Source of the DNA: Pelagibacteraceae bacterium AG-390-A23
Lineage (GTDB): Bacteria > Pseudomonadota > Alphaproteobacteria > Pelagibacterales > Pelagibacteraceae
Length of the DNA: 64,000 bases
Assembly (NCBI GenBank): GCA_003279775.1
Contig: QCGW01000003.1
Span: 35,500-99,499 of the forward strand
Direction: 5' to 3'
Part shown: piece by piece, positions 39,847 to 50,845 of the stretch
Position numbering within the stretch: position 1 is the first letter of the stretch
Layout: every line of letters begins with the position of its first letter
The notes under the pieces: model-generated
What the model was told of the DNA's origin: nothing
The model's input: only the letters and a program-made list of their open reading frames with translations
The model's database searches: none
Program-made: the position numbers and the translations under genes

Positions 39847-41931
39847 ATGAATATTAAAAAAACTGCTAATTCATTAATTAATTTTACAATTAAGAGACTC
39901 GCTGAAATTTTTGGATTAGTGATTTCTATAACAGGGGCATTATTATTAATTTCATTAGTAACATATTCACCAGAAGATCCAAATTTTATATTTCCTGATA
40001 ACACAGAGATAAGCAATATTTTAGGTTACAATGGAAGCTTTATTTCAGATTTGTTTTTTCAATCCATTGGCTTGGTGTCTTATTTGTTTTCTCTAACATT
40101 AATTATTACAGGTATTAATATGATTAGATTAAAAGAATTTTTTCTAATATTAGAAAATATTTTTTATTCTATACTTTATTCTATTTTTGGAACTCTTTTT
40201 TTAACTTATTTTTACTCAAGTGCTTTTGTATTATATATCAACGGAAACGGTGGGTTTGTAGGTAGTGTTTTGAATAATACAATATTGAATTCTATTATAC
40301 AATTTAATGAAACAGCATCATTTTATTTTTTAATTGTTTTAATATTTTTTTTATTTTTAATAAGTATTAATTTTAGACCAATTATTTTTTATAGTAAAAT
40401 TAGAAAATTTATAAATATATTTAAATCAAGAGGAGAAAAAAATTATACAGATAAAAGTGAAGTAATAAACGAATACATACCCCAGGAAGAGATAAAAAAC
40501 TTAATTCAAGAGGATTTACCATTCATAAAAGCTGATAATAAAACTGATAATAAAATCAAATTTAAATTACCAAACTTAGATTTGTTAAAAATACCCACTA
40601 AAAACGAAAGAGAAAATTCAAATGAAAATGAAAATAATGATCCTAAATTTTTAGAAAAAATCTTACTAGATTTTGGTGTAAATGGTAATATTAAAAAAGT
40701 TAGCCAAGGTCCTGTAGTCACTCTTAATGAGTTTGAACCTGCGGCAGGTGTTAAAGTTTCAAAAATTATTAATTTATCAGATGATATTGCCAGAAATACA
40801 AGTTCAGAATCAGCAAGAATTGCTACTATCCCTGGAAGTAATACTGTTGGTATAGAACTTCCAAATAATTCTAGAGAAAATGTTTATTTAAGCGAGATAT
40901 TAAATAACTCGGATTTTAAAAAGAAAGAAATTAAATTACCAATAGCTCTTGGTAAAAGCATTTCAGGAAAGCCCATTATAGGTGACTTGTCTTCTATGCC
41001 TCATTTATTAATTGCAGGTACTACTGGTTCTGGAAAATCTGTTTGTATAAATACTATAATTTTATCCCTCCTTTATCGACATACACCAGATAAATGTAAA
41101 TTTATTTTAATCGATCCAAAAATGCTTGAGCTTTCAACTTACGAAGGAATTCCACATTTGCTTTGCCCAGTTATAACAGAGGCAAAAAAAGCTGCTTCTG
41201 TACTTGGATGGGTGGTTAAAGAAATGGAAAGTAGATACAGGTTAATGACTAAAGAAGGTGTTAGGAACATTGATAGTTACAATTCCAAGCATAAATTACC
41301 AATGCCGTATATTGTAGTTGTTGTAGATGAGATGTCAGACTTAATGTTAGTTGCTGGCAAAGAGATTGAAAATTATATTCAAAAATTGTCACAAATGGCT
41401 AGAGCAGCTGGAATTCATATTATAATGGCAACACAAAGACCAAGTGTAGATGTTATTACAGGTACAATTAAAGCCAATTTTCCAACAAGAATTTCTTTTC
41501 AAGTAACTTCAAAGATAGATAGTAGAACAATTCTTGGAGAACAAGGGGCAGAACAATTACTTGGTAAAGGAGATATGCTGTACATGTCTTCTGCAAACAG
41601 AATTATTAGAATACACGCTCCATTTGTTTCTGATAATGAAATTGAAAAAATTAATAACTCATTAAGATCACAAGCTGAACCAGACTATGTTGACGAGATT
41701 TTAAATTTTGCGGATGAAAAAGAAATCGGGGATAACCAAAATCAAGGTGAAAAAGATGAACTCTATGACCAAGCTTTAGAAATTATTAAATCTGAAGGGA
41801 AGGCATCAACTTCATTTTTACAAAGAAAACTACAGATTGGGTACAACCGAGCGGCAAGAATTATTGACATGATGGAAACAAATGGGGTTGTCAGTAAAGC
41901 TAACCACGTTGGCAAAAGAGATGTACTTTAA
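39847..41931 (+). CDS. ftsK: DNA translocase FtsK
   Basis: MPHLLIAGTTGSGKSVCINTIILSLLY, ARAAGIHIIMATQRPSVDVITGTIKAN, C-terminal gamma domain. Confidence 0.97.
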   Translation: MNIKKTANSLINFTIKRLAEIFGLVISITGALLLISLVTYSPEDPNFIFPDNTEISNILGYNGSFISDLFFQSIGLVSYLFSLTLIITGINMIRLKEFFLILENIFYSILYSIFGTLFLTYFYSSAFVLYINGNGGFVGSVLNNTILNSIIQFNETASFYFLIVLIFFLFLISINFRPIIFYSKIRKFINIFKSRGEKNYTDKSEVINEYIPQEEIKNLIQEDLPFIKADNKTDNKIKFKLPNLDLLKIPTKNERENSNENENNDPKFLEKILLDFGVNGNIKKVSQGPVVTLNEFEPAAGVKVSKIINLSDDIARNTSSESARIATIPGSNTVGIELPNNSRENVYLSEILNNSDFKKKEIKLPIALGKSISGKPIIGDLSSMPHLLIAGTTGSGKSVCINTIILSLLYRHTPDKCKFILIDPKMLELSTYEGIPHLLCPVITEAKKAASVLGWVVKEMESRYRLMTKEGVRNIDSYNSKHKLPMPYIVVVVDEMSDLMLVAGKEIENYIQKLSQMARAAGIHIIMATQRPSVDVITGTIKANFPTRISFQVTSKIDSRTILGEQGAEQLLGKGDMLYMSSANRIIRIHAPFVSDNEIEKINNSLRSQAEPDYVDEILNFADEKEIGDNQNQGEKDELYDQALEIIKSEGKASTSFLQRKLQIGYNRAARIIDMMETNGVVSKANHVGKRDVL

Positions 41932-42479
41932 TGTTGAGGTTTTTTTCAATTCTTTTTTATTTTATTTTAAGTTCCACCTTAAATGCAGAAATTAAAGACA
42001 AAATAATTAAAAACTTAAAAAATACTGAGAATTTAGATTTTAAATTTGAGCAAAATATAAATGGAAAGATTGAAAATGGAAATTGCACAATTGAATACCC
42101 TAAAAAAATTTTTTGCGAATACGCAAGAAGTAATAATAAAGTTTTAGTATCAAATGGAAAATCTTTAGTTATAAAGACACGGACAAGTTATTATAGATAT
42201 CCACTTGAAAAAACTCCTCTAAATTTAATTTTAGATAAAAATTTTTTAATAAATAAAATTTTGAATATTGAAGAAAGAATAATTGATGAAAATCTAGTTA
42301 ACTTCACAATTTTGGAAAAGGATAATGAGATAAATATATTTTTTGATAAAAAAACCTATGAACTCATTGGTTGGCAAAATAAGGATATTTATCAAAATTT
42401 TAATATTACTTATTTATCATCAATTAGGAAAAATAGGGTTCTTTCAAAGAACTTATTTAAAATTCCTTCACAAAATTAA
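41931..42479 (+). CDS. lolA: Outer-membrane lipoprotein carrier protein LolA family
   Basis: Signal peptide, NLDFKFEQNINGKIENGNCTIEYPKKIFCEY..., LNLILDKNF; downstream of ftsK as in other alphaproteobacteria. Confidence 0.85.
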   Translation: MLRFFSILFYFILSSTLNAEIKDKIIKNLKNTENLDFKFEQNINGKIENGNCTIEYPKKIFCEYARSNNKVLVSNGKSLVIKTRTSYYRYPLEKTPLNLILDKNFLINKILNIEERIIDENLVNFTILEKDNEINIFFDKKTYELIGWQNKDIYQNFNITYLSSIRKNRVLSKNLFKIPSQN

Positions 42480-42979
42480 ATATTTAAAATTTCAGTTTTA
42501 AATATTTTCATTCCTCTTGAGACATAATTATTTAAAGCATTTTTATGATCTAGTGAACATGTATGAACCCAAACACGATTAACATTATTTCCAAAAGATT
42601 TTTTTATAGCTTCAGATAATAAATAAGAGCCTAATCTTTTATTTTGATATTCTTCTAAAATTCCAAAATATGCAATTTCTCTTTCATTATTTTCTGGATG
42701 AAAAATTAATTCAAAAAATCCTACCAAATCCTCATTATGTTTTAAAACATATGTATTAACATTTTTAGAAGAAACATAGTTAATCCATTTTTCTTCTGAC
42801 CAAGTAAGTCTATCTATCCACTTGTGTTTTTTGCCAATATTTTTATAAAAAAATTTATTTAGTTGAAAATTAATCGGTTCAATTAAACTTAAAGAATAAT
42901 CTTCAGATGGTTTGTTTCCTTCGATAAGATCTTCAAGTGAATTAATTTCTAAATAATTTCTTTTAACTTCTTCTGTCAC
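42476..42979 (-). CDS. GNAT family N-acetyltransferase
   Basis: IAYFGILEEYQNKRLGSYLLSEAIKKSF...VNRVWVHTCSLDHKNALNNYVSRGMKIFK. Confidence 0.92.
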   Translation of the reverse strand: MTEEVKRNYLEINSLEDLIEGNKPSEDYSLSLIEPINFQLNKFFYKNIGKKHKWIDRLTWSEEKWINYVSSKNVNTYVLKHNEDLVGFFELIFHPENNEREIAYFGILEEYQNKRLGSYLLSEAIKKSFGNNVNRVWVHTCSLDHKNALNNYVSRGMKIFKTEILNI

Positions 42980-43341
42980 TCAACCATTTTCCCCACTCGT
43001 TCACCTCCAAACAAATGAAAATGTAAATGAGGTACTTCTTGACCACCATGAACACTAATATTTGCTAAAGCTCTGTAGCCCTTCCCTACTTCCGTTGAAA
43101 TACCAAGCTTTTTAGCAACTATATTAATGCCTTTTAATAACCCAACCATTTCCTCCGAGGAGGCATTCAGACTAAAATCATCTAAATCAACATATTTACC
43201 TTTAGGAATAACTAAAGCATGAATTTTTTTTTGTGGATTGATGTCATGAAATGACAAAACAAAATCATCTTCATAAATTTTATTACAAGGTATTTCTCCA
43301 CGTAAAATTTTAGCAAAAATATTATTATCGTCGTAACTCAT
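42976..43341 (-). CDS. HIT domain protein (HinT-like)
   Basis: FAKILRGEIPCNKIYEDDFVLSFHDINPQKKIHALVIPK; GGQEVPHLHFHLFGG. Confidence 0.96.
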   Translation of the reverse strand: MSYDDNNIFAKILRGEIPCNKIYEDDFVLSFHDINPQKKIHALVIPKGKYVDLDDFSLNASSEEMVGLLKGINIVAKKLGISTEVGKGYRALANISVHGGQEVPHLHFHLFGGERVGKMVE

Positions 43342-43610
43342 TTTTTTCTTTTTTCTAACTCTGACATTACTTCTTCAATTTTAATATCATTTGCCTCGAG
43401 ATACATTAGCAAATGATAAAATACATCTGCAGCTTCATGGATTTTATTAGAATTTTTCTCCACAGCCTCAATCAACTCATTAACTTCCTCCAATACTTTT
43501 GCTTTGCTTAATGATTTATCAGTAAGGAGCTTATTAGTGTATGAGCCTTCAACAGGTGCAGATTTTCTGTCCCTTGCAAGTTTAATTAAGTTTTCTAATG
43601 AATTAAGCAT
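43338..43610 (-). CDS. hisE: Phosphoribosyl-ATP diphosphatase
   Basis: SYTNKLLTDKSLSKAKVLEEVNELIEAVE...HEAADVFYHLLMYLEAN; in the his cluster. Confidence 0.93.
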   Translation of the reverse strand: MLNSLENLIKLARDRKSAPVEGSYTNKLLTDKSLSKAKVLEEVNELIEAVEKNSNKIHEAADVFYHLLMYLEANDIKIEEVMSELEKRKK

Positions 43611-43611
43611 A

Positions 43612-44367
43612 TTAAATTCTAACAGGAATCCCTTTTGAATCCAAATACTCCTTAGCTTCTTTTACAGAGTACTTGCCATAGTGGAATATCGATGCTGCTA
43701 GAACCGCGCTAGCATTTCCTAATTTAATTCCATCTACTAAGTGATTTAAATTTCCAACTCCACCAGATGCAATTACTGGAATATTTACTTTTGAGGATAT
43801 TTTAGACATAAGCTCAATATCATAACCGGCTTGAGTACCATCCCTATCCATAGAAGTAACTAAAAGCTCGCCTGCTCCACTAACTTCCATTTTTTTTGCA
43901 AATTCTATTGCATCAATACCTGTATTATTTCTTCCACCATGAGTGAAAATTTCCCATTTATTAGCATTTTTTTTTGCATCAATTGCAACAACAATGCACT
44001 GGGAACCAAATTTTTTTGAGCTTTCTACTACAACTTCTGGATTTTGAACTGCAGCAGTATTGATTGATACTTTATCTGCACCACAATTCAATAGTTTATT
44101 GATATCCTCAACACTTCTAACACCACCTCCAACTGTCAGAGGAACAAAGCATTTCTTTGAGGTTTTCTCTACAACATCATAAATTGTATCTCTATTTTCA
44201 TTTGATGCAGTAATATCTAAAAAACAAATTTCATCTGCTCCACCGTCAGAATAAATTTTTGCCTGTTCAACAGGATCACCAGCGTCTTTTAAATCAACAA
44301 AATTAATACCCTTAACTACACGTCCATTTTTAACATCTAAACAAGGTATTATTCTATTCTTTAGCAT
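43612..44367 (-). CDS. hisF: Imidazole glycerol phosphate synthase subunit HisF
   Basis: [40 protein letters not shown]. Confidence 0.98.
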   Translation of the reverse strand: MLKNRIIPCLDVKNGRVVKGINFVDLKDAGDPVEQAKIYSDGGADEICFLDITASNENRDTIYDVVEKTSKKCFVPLTVGGGVRSVEDINKLLNCGADKVSINTAAVQNPEVVVESSKKFGSQCIVVAIDAKKNANKWEIFTHGGRNNTGIDAIEFAKKMEVSGAGELLVTSMDRDGTQAGYDIELMSKISSKVNIPVIASGGVGNLNHLVDGIKLGNASAVLAASIFHYGKYSVKEAKEYLDSKGIPVRI

Positions 44368-45085
44368 CTAATTCCTTAACCAATTCATCTAATTTGATAT
44401 CACCATCATAGATAGCTTTTCCAACTATAATGCCTTCAATGTTATTATTATTTAATTCTTTGGCCTTTTTAATGTCATCAATTGAAGAAACTCCACCAGA
44501 TATAATTACCGGGCAATTAGAAGTATCTGCAACCTTTGTTGTCTCGTTTAAATTAGGACTTTGCTTCATCCCATCTCTATTTATATCAGTGTAAATTAAT
44601 CTGCTAGCACCATAATCATTTACTTCTTTTAAGTAATCTAGTGTTAGTTGGTTGGAATTTTCCTTCCAACCTGAAACCGACAAATACCCATCTTTAGCAT
44701 CTAACCCTAAAGCAATTTTATTTGGAAATTTTTCACATGCTTCTTTTAAAAAATTTTTATCTTTTATAGCGGCACTTCCTAAAATAACTTTCTCTACACC
44801 AGCATCTGTATATTTCTGAATACTTTCAAAGTTTCTGATACCTCCACCAATTTCAATTTTAAGATCAAATTTTTTTACTATTTCTTGGATAATATCTAAA
44901 TTAACTGTTTCACCAGTTAAAGCTCCATCTAAATCAACTATATGTAAGTTTTTAAAACCGTGATCTTTATATTTGCCAGCTTGTTCCACTGGGGACATTT
45001 CGTACTCAGTTTTGTTATCAAAATCTCCTTTTACTAATCTCACACACTTTTTGTCTTTAATATCTATTGCTGGAAATATTTTCAT
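44354..45085 (-). CDS. hisA: HisA isomerase
   Basis: [39 protein letters not shown]. Confidence 0.97.
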   Translation of the reverse strand: MKIFPAIDIKDKKCVRLVKGDFDNKTEYEMSPVEQAGKYKDHGFKNLHIVDLDGALTGETVNLDIIQEIVKKFDLKIEIGGGIRNFESIQKYTDAGVEKVILGSAAIKDKNFLKEACEKFPNKIALGLDAKDGYLSVSGWKENSNQLTLDYLKEVNDYGASRLIYTDINRDGMKQSPNLNETTKVADTSNCPVIISGGVSSIDDIKKAKELNNNNIEGIIVGKAIYDGDIKLDELVKELDAKE

Positions 45086-45712
45086 TTATAAACTTATAAA
45101 ATTGTTGATTATTTTAAGTCCAATTTTATCACTTTTCTCTGGATGAAACTGTGTTCCAAAAATATTTCCTTTTTCAACAGAGCATACAATATTTGATGAA
45201 TAATCTGTTGTTGCTGAAATTACATTTTTATCTTCTGGTACAAATTCATAACTGTGTACAAAGTACATGTGAGATTTATTTTTAATACCTTTAAAGATTT
45301 TACTGTCTTTAGTTATATTAATTTCATTCCAACCAATGTGGGGTAATTTATATTTTCCATTTTGATTATCTATTTTTGATACTTTTCCAGAAATCCAACT
45401 TAGACCCTTGGTTTCAGTTTCTTCGAAACCAACGTCTGCAAACATTTGTAATCCAACACAAATTCCAAGAAGTGGTTTTTTATTATTAATTGCAAACTCG
45501 TTTAAAGTATCTACCAGACCACTGATGTTATTTAAGGCATCAACACAACTTTTAAACGAACCTTGCCCTGGTAATACCACTTTATCTGACGATTTAATCT
45601 TATTTAAATCTGAAGTTACATCGATATTTACTTTGTCTTTAGCAACTTCCTTAAAGGAGTTTATTACCGAGCTTATATTGCCCGAATTATAATCAACAAT
45701 TGTGACGTTCAT
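45086..45712 (-). CDS. hisH: Imidazole glycerol phosphate synthase subunit HisH
   Basis: IVDYNSGNISSV, VVLPGQGSF, PLLGICVGLQMFAD, FGTQFHPEKS. Confidence 0.97.
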   Translation of the reverse strand: MNVTIVDYNSGNISSVINSFKEVAKDKVNIDVTSDLNKIKSSDKVVLPGQGSFKSCVDALNNISGLVDTLNEFAINNKKPLLGICVGLQMFADVGFEETETKGLSWISGKVSKIDNQNGKYKLPHIGWNEINITKDSKIFKGIKNKSHMYFVHSYEFVPEDKNVISATTDYSSNIVCSVEKGNIFGTQFHPEKSDKIGLKIINNFISL

Positions 45713-45717
45713 TAAAC

Positions 45718-46308
45718 TTATAATGAGCCTTTAGTGGATGGAATGCTCTTTTTGTTTCTTGGGTCCATCTCTAGTGCAGCTCTTAATGATCTTGCCAATG
45801 CTTTATAACAAGACTCGATTATATGGTGACTATTATCACCATAAATATTTTCAACATGCAACGTAATGCCAGCTGATTGAGAAAATGCTTGGAACCATTC
45901 TTTAAATAGCTCCGTATCCATTTCTCCAAGTTTCTCAACTTTCAATTTTACTTTCCATATCAAATAAGGTCTGTTTGAAACATCTATTGCAACTCTAGTT
46001 AATGTTTCATCCATTGGAATAACTGAGTGGGCATATCTTTTTATTCCTACAAATTTTTTAGCAGCTTTTTTTAAAGCTTCTCCAATTGCAATACCTGTAT
46101 CTTCGGTGGTGTGGTGAAGATCAATATGAGTATCTCCTTTTGCTTTTACTTTAAGATCAATTAAAGAATGTTTTGATAACTGCTCAAGCATATGATCTAA
46201 AAATCCGATGCCAGTGTCAATTTGGTACTTACCTTTGCCATCAATATTTACTTCAACATTGATGCTGGTTTCTTTTGTTTTTCGAGATACTTTTCCTTTT
46301 CTAGCCAT
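45718..46308 (-). CDS. hisB: Imidazoleglycerol-phosphate dehydratase
   Basis: [59 protein letters not shown]. Confidence 0.98.
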   Translation of the reverse strand: MARKGKVSRKTKETSINVEVNIDGKGKYQIDTGIGFLDHMLEQLSKHSLIDLKVKAKGDTHIDLHHTTEDTGIAIGEALKKAAKKFVGIKRYAHSVIPMDETLTRVAIDVSNRPYLIWKVKLKVEKLGEMDTELFKEWFQAFSQSAGITLHVENIYGDNSHHIIESCYKALARSLRAALEMDPRNKKSIPSTKGSL

Positions 46309-46397
46309 ATATTTTTAATGGTATACATACATAATCACACTATATCAATATCAGTCTGAACACTTGAAGTATCAAAAATAGTTACCATTTATTAGGT

Positions 46398-46913
46398 ATG
46401 ACAACAATTGTACTAGTTAGAAAAAATAACGAAGTAGTAGTTGCTGGTGATGGACAAGTCAGTATGGGGAATACTGTTGTTAAAAGCACAGCTTCAAAAG
46501 TCAGAAAAATTGAAAAAAGAGATGTGGTTGCAGGATTCGCAGGATCAACTGCTGATGCGTTAACTTTATTTGAGAGATTAGAAGGAAAATTAGAAAAGCA
46601 CGCTGGGAACTTATCAAGAGCAGCTGTTGAATTAGCAAAAGATTGGAGAACAGATAAATATTTAAGAAGACTAGAAGCATTGATGGCTGTAGGTGATAAA
46701 TATAATAGTTACATAATTTCTGGAACTGGAGATGTGCTAGAACCTGAAGGAGATGTGATTGGAATTGGTTCTGGAGGAAATTACGCTCTAGCTGCAGGGA
46801 AAGTTTTAATGGAAGGTGATATGTCTGCTGAGGAAGTTGCAAAAAAAGCGATCAAAGTAGCAGCTGATATATGCGTTTTCACAAACGATAATGTAAAAAT
46901 TGAAAAAATATAA
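46398..46913 (+). CDS. hslV: ATP-dependent protease subunit HslV
   Basis: [37 protein letters not shown]. Confidence 0.98.
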   Translation: MTTIVLVRKNNEVVVAGDGQVSMGNTVVKSTASKVRKIEKRDVVAGFAGSTADALTLFERLEGKLEKHAGNLSRAAVELAKDWRTDKYLRRLEALMAVGDKYNSYIISGTGDVLEPEGDVIGIGSGGNYALAAGKVLMEGDMSAEEVAKKAIKVAADICVFTNDNVKIEKI

Positions 46914-48286
46914 TGGATAATTCAAACGTAACACAGCTACACCCTAAAGATCAAAATCAAAAAGAGGAAACATCTTTGGTCAGTTCTTTATCTCCAAGAG
47001 AAATAGTTTCTGAACTAGACAGGTTTGTTGTAGGACAAAATAAAGCAAAAAGAGCTGTTGCTGTAGCATTAAGAAATAGATGGAGAAGACAAGCTCTTAA
47101 AGGTGAAATGAAGAATGAAGTATTACCTAAAAATATTTTAATGATTGGACCAACTGGGGTAGGTAAAACTGAAATTTCAAGAAGACTTTCAAAACTTGCA
47201 GAGGCTCCTTTTGTTAAAGTAGAAGCTACTAGATTTACAGAAGTTGGATACGTAGGTAGAGATGTAGAACAAATTGTAAGGGATTTAATTGAGATAGCTA
47301 TCTCAATGGAAAAGGTAAAAAAAAGAAAAGAAGTTTTTACCCAAGCACAAAAAGCAGCAGAAGAAAAAGTTTTAGATGCTTTGGTTGGGAAAAAAGCAAG
47401 TCTAGCAACAAGAGAAAGTTTTAGAAAAAGATTAAGAAATGGTGATCTAGATGATAACGAAATTGAAATTGCCGTAAGTGATACTGGATCTAGTGGAGCT
47501 TCTTTTGAAATACCCGGGATGCCTGGTGCAAATGTGGGAATGATTAACATTGGTGAAATGATAGGTAAATCAATGGGTAATAAAGAAAAGAAAAAGAAAA
47601 TGTCAGTTAAAGAGTCTCATGAAATTTTAATTAATGATGAGTCTGATAAATTAATTGAACAAGACAAAATTATTAAAGCTGCAAAGCTTTCAACTGAGAA
47701 TAATGGAATAGTTTTCTTAGATGAAATAGACAAAATCTCAGCAAGAACTGACAGAGTAGGTGGCGATGTTTCAAGGGAGGGTGTTCAAAGAGATCTATTA
47801 CCTTTAATTGAAGGAACTACAGTTAACACTAAGCATGGTCCAATAAAAACTGATCATATTTTATTTATTGCCTCAGGTGCATTCCAGCTAGCAAAGCCAT
47901 CCGATTTACTTCCCGAACTTCAAGGAAGATTGCCTATAAGAGTAGAATTAGAAGCATTAACAAGTGAAGACTTTAAAAGAATTTTAAGAGAACCAGATTT
48001 CAGCTTAATTAAACAATATGTAGCACTTTTAAAAACAGAAAATGTTGATTTAGAATTCTCAGATGATGGTATTGATGCTATTGCTAATATCGCTTCTGAA
48101 GTAAATGCTACAGTTGAAAATATTGGAGCAAGAAGATTGCATACTATAATTGAGAAAATTTTAGATGAAATAAGCTTTACTGCAACTGATCGTGCAGGTG
48201 AAAAAATTATTATTGATAAAGAATATATCAATAAAAATTTAGATACACTAGTAAAAGATACAGATCTTTCAAAATTTATTTTATAA
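46913..48286 (+). CDS. hslU: ATP-dependent protease ATPase subunit HslU
   Basis: [50 protein letters not shown]. Confidence 0.98.
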   Translation: MDNSNVTQLHPKDQNQKEETSLVSSLSPREIVSELDRFVVGQNKAKRAVAVALRNRWRRQALKGEMKNEVLPKNILMIGPTGVGKTEISRRLSKLAEAPFVKVEATRFTEVGYVGRDVEQIVRDLIEIAISMEKVKKRKEVFTQAQKAAEEKVLDALVGKKASLATRESFRKRLRNGDLDDNEIEIAVSDTGSSGASFEIPGMPGANVGMINIGEMIGKSMGNKEKKKKMSVKESHEILINDESDKLIEQDKIIKAAKLSTENNGIVFLDEIDKISARTDRVGGDVSREGVQRDLLPLIEGTTVNTKHGPIKTDHILFIASGAFQLAKPSDLLPELQGRLPIRVELEALTSEDFKRILREPDFSLIKQYVALLKTENVDLEFSDDGIDAIANIASEVNATVENIGARRLHTIIEKILDEISFTATDRAGEKIIIDKEYINKNLDTLVKDTDLSKFIL

Positions 48287-48698
48287 ATTTTTTTTTTTTT
48301 AAAAAAATATAAAATGCACCTTCGCCTCCATCTTCAATTTTAGCATCTGTTATTTCATATATCTTACTCATTAAATTATTATTATTTAAAATAAATTCAG
48401 GAACAGAGTATTTTAGTATGCCAAGTTCTTTGGATACATAAGGATCTTTTTCGTTTTCAGAATGAAGACCTTTTCCTGTAACGATAATTAATTTGTTTAT
48501 ATTTTCTAAGAAAGCTTTGTTTATAAAATTTTCAATAGTTTTATTTGCTTCGTCTAAAGTATAACCATGCAAATCAATTGACCTGGTTTTAAAATTTTTT
48601 TTCACTTCATATGTAGCATCTTTATTCGGAAGTTTATCGCTACTATTAAGAAATTTATTCCAATCTTTTTTATCTTTATCTGAAATATTATCGTTCAA
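48276..48698 (-). CDS. Smr domain protein
   Basis: [24 protein letters not shown]...[11 protein letters not shown]. Confidence 0.93.
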   Translation of the reverse strand: MNDNISDKDKKDWNKFLNSSDKLPNKDATYEVKKNFKTRSIDLHGYTLDEANKTIENFINKAFLENINKLIIVTGKGLHSENEKDPYVSKELGILKYSVPEFILNNNNLMSKIYEITDAKIEDGGEGAFYIFLKKKKFIK

Positions 48699-49295
48699 TT
48701 ATGTTAATATATTTACAAGCTGCCAATTGGGATTTGTAGATGTAGTATCTCTTGAAAATACCCATGTATCATATATTTTTTTTATTTTTTCCGGGTCTCC
48801 AGAAACAATTTTTTTATCCTTATCTTTAATGCATGTAATAACTTCTGCAATAAAGTCCACTGTTACATTTAAAATTTTATCTATTTTTTTATGTTCTTTA
48901 ATTTTTGCTGAATTAACTCCAATAAAAGTAATCTCAGCATAATGACCTCTATCACTCCTGTCTTTTAAAGCTTTATTGAACTGATCGTAAATTTCTTTAT
49001 TTAATAATGGTTTACTGTTAGTTATTTTATTATCATTATCACTAAAATCAGTAATAATTGTTTCATATGCAATTTTTGCACCACTAATAAATTCTTTTTG
49101 TGCTTTATCATCAAATATTTGATTATTTTTATTTGGTAAATCTACTTGGACCTTTTTTAAAACTTCCTCAAATTTAGCTGGGGACTTTCCCTCAAAACCA
49201 GTTCTTTTTCCTAGTATCCCTCTTAGTCTAAGAAATATAAAACCAGCAATCATTGCTAAAAGTATTATGTCAATGTATTCAAAACTATAACTCAT
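48699..49295 (-). CDS. Tim44/TimA-domain protein
   Basis: N-terminal TM FEYIDIILLAMIAGFIFLRLRGILGKRTG and Tim44-like FISGAKIAYETIITDF...; start placed at internal Met before SYSFEY. Confidence 0.85.
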   Translation of the reverse strand: MSYSFEYIDIILLAMIAGFIFLRLRGILGKRTGFEGKSPAKFEEVLKKVQVDLPNKNNQIFDDKAQKEFISGAKIAYETIITDFSDNDNKITNSKPLLNKEIYDQFNKALKDRSDRGHYAEITFIGVNSAKIKEHKKIDKILNVTVDFIAEVITCIKDKDKKIVSGDPEKIKKIYDTWVFSRDTTSTNPNWQLVNILT

Positions 49296-49354
49296 AATAT
49301 TTATAGTAATTACTCTGTTGATTAATTTCAACTAGCAATTATGATTATGGACAA

Positions 49355-49774
49355 ATGAACCCAATATTATTAGTAATTATTTTAATTCCAGTTATTGAGA
49401 TTTATTTATTTATAAAAATTGGCTCCCAAATTGGAGCTATTTATACAATTTCATTAATATTTTTAACTGCAATTATTGGGGTTTACTATGCGAAGTATGA
49501 GGGATTAAATACAATTAGGTCTGCATTTAGCCAGATAAGTAGCAATGAGCCACCCACTTACGAAATTATTTCTGGTGCAGCAATAGCATTAGGCGCAGTA
49601 ATGTTAATTATACCTGGTTTTGCAACAGATTTATTTGGTTTTATGATTATTTTTCCTATCACAAGAGGACTTTTATTAAGCAAATTCACAAAAAAATTTA
49701 AAAAAACACATAAAGAAAAAAACAATTTTATTGAAGGTGAATTTGAGGATATAGATGATCGCGATGAACGATAA
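49355..49774 (+). CDS. fxsA: FxsA family membrane protein
   Basis: LLVIILIPVIEIYLFIKIGSQIG, GAAIALGAVMLIIPGFATDLFGFMIIFP. Confidence 0.9.
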   Translation: MNPILLVIILIPVIEIYLFIKIGSQIGAIYTISLIFLTAIIGVYYAKYEGLNTIRSAFSQISSNEPPTYEIISGAAIALGAVMLIIPGFATDLFGFMIIFPITRGLLLSKFTKKFKKTHKEKNNFIEGEFEDIDDRDER

Positions 49775-50186
49775 ATATAAAATTATAGCTAAGTACATTA
49801 AAGATATGTCAAGTGAAACACCGGACATAGACACTTATCTTTTTGTAAAAGATAATCTTTCAAATTATTCATTAGATATCAATATTCAATCTAAGGCGCT
49901 TAAAGAAAAAATTATTCAAGTTGAAACAACTTTAAACTACGCAGATAAAAATGAAAATAATAAAAAATCTTTTTTTCAAATGGTCTATGCAACTGTTATT
50001 AGGTTAAACGAAGAAACTAAAAATAAAAATGATTTAGCAAAAATAGTATTGGTAGATGTTCAAAATGAAATTTATCCTGAATTAGAAAAAGCTTTCTTAA
50101 ATATTATGCATGGTTCTGGATACGAAGATTTAAAGTTTACAAAAAAGATAAATTTTGATGAACTTTATGAAAATAACAAAAATTAA
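49755..50186 (+). CDS. secB: Protein-export chaperone SecB
   Basis: YIKDMSSETPDIDTYLFVKDNLSNYSLDINIQSKAL; conserved fxsA-secB-dnaQ context. Confidence 0.85.
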   Translation: MIAMNDKYKIIAKYIKDMSSETPDIDTYLFVKDNLSNYSLDINIQSKALKEKIIQVETTLNYADKNENNKKSFFQMVYATVIRLNEETKNKNDLAKIVLVDVQNEIYPELEKAFLNIMHGSGYEDLKFTKKINFDELYENNKN

Positions 50187-50845
50187 TAATAATTTTTCTT
50201 TAAATCATTCTTTAAATATTGATTATGCTTTTTCAGTTCATCAGCAGTTGGTTTTATAATTTTTTTGTAATAAGCAACTTTATTGTTTGATTTATCATTG
50301 ATTTTTTCATCTTGATTTTTAAAGTTTAAAGTTGGCTCCTTTTGATCAATTAAATTAATGTAAACTTTTGAAAGCAGGTCACAATCAATCAGTGCTGTAT
50401 GGGTAACCCTCCTAGAATTATCTATCCTAAATCTTTTACATAATGCATCTAAACTTACTTGAGATCCTGGAAATTTATCTCTAGCTAAAACTAAAGTATC
50501 TATGATTTCATTATCAATTTTATCTTTTCCATATAATTTTAATTCATTATTTAGATGTGACAAATCAAACTCTGCATTGTGAATTACAAGTCTTTTGTCT
50601 CTAATGAAATCTAAAAATTCCTCACATACATCACTAAATTTTTTTTGTTTAGATAAAAACTCATCACTATAACCGTGAACTTTAAATGCTTGTTCAGATA
50701 CTTTTCTTTCGGGATTTAAATAGCAATGAAACTTATTTTTTGTAGGGATTAAATCATCAAGCTCTATACAGCCTATTTCGACAATTCTGTGTCCTTCTTT
50801 AAGTGAAATACCTGTAGTTTCTGTATCTAATATAACTTCTTTCAT
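50183..50845 (-). CDS. dnaQ: DNA polymerase III epsilon subunit
   Basis: ILDTETTGISLKEGHRIVEIGCIEL (Exo I), VIHNAEFDLSHLN, HTALIDCDLLSKVY. Confidence 0.96.
   Translation of the reverse strand: MKEVILDTETTGISLKEGHRIVEIGCIELDDLIPTKNKFHCYLNPERKVSEQAFKVHGYSDEFLSKQKKFSDVCEEFLDFIRDKRLVIHNAEFDLSHLNNELKLYGKDKIDNEIIDTLVLARDKFPGSQVSLDALCKRFRIDNSRRVTHTALIDCDLLSKVYINLIDQKEPTLNFKNQDEKINDKSNNKVAYYKKIIKPTADELKKHNQYLKNDLKKNYY

Noticed and set aside
39798-40016. 72-aa minus ORF across the ftsK start
   Set aside because: Overlaps the ftsK N-terminus and the ubiH upstream region; no recognisable domain.
46501-46842. 113-aa minus ORF opposite hslV
   Set aside because: Leu/Gln-rich shadow ORF inside a confident hslV.
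46957-47550. Long antisense ORF (197 aa, minus) opposite hslU
   Set aside because: Lies wholly inside hslU; low-complexity Ser/Leu/Phe translation typical of the antisense of an AT-rich gene, no recognisable domain.
48287-48306. Poly-T/poly-A tract after hslU as a bidirectional terminator
   Set aside because: It is coding sequence for the Lys-rich C-terminus of the convergent Smr gene and lacks a GC stem.
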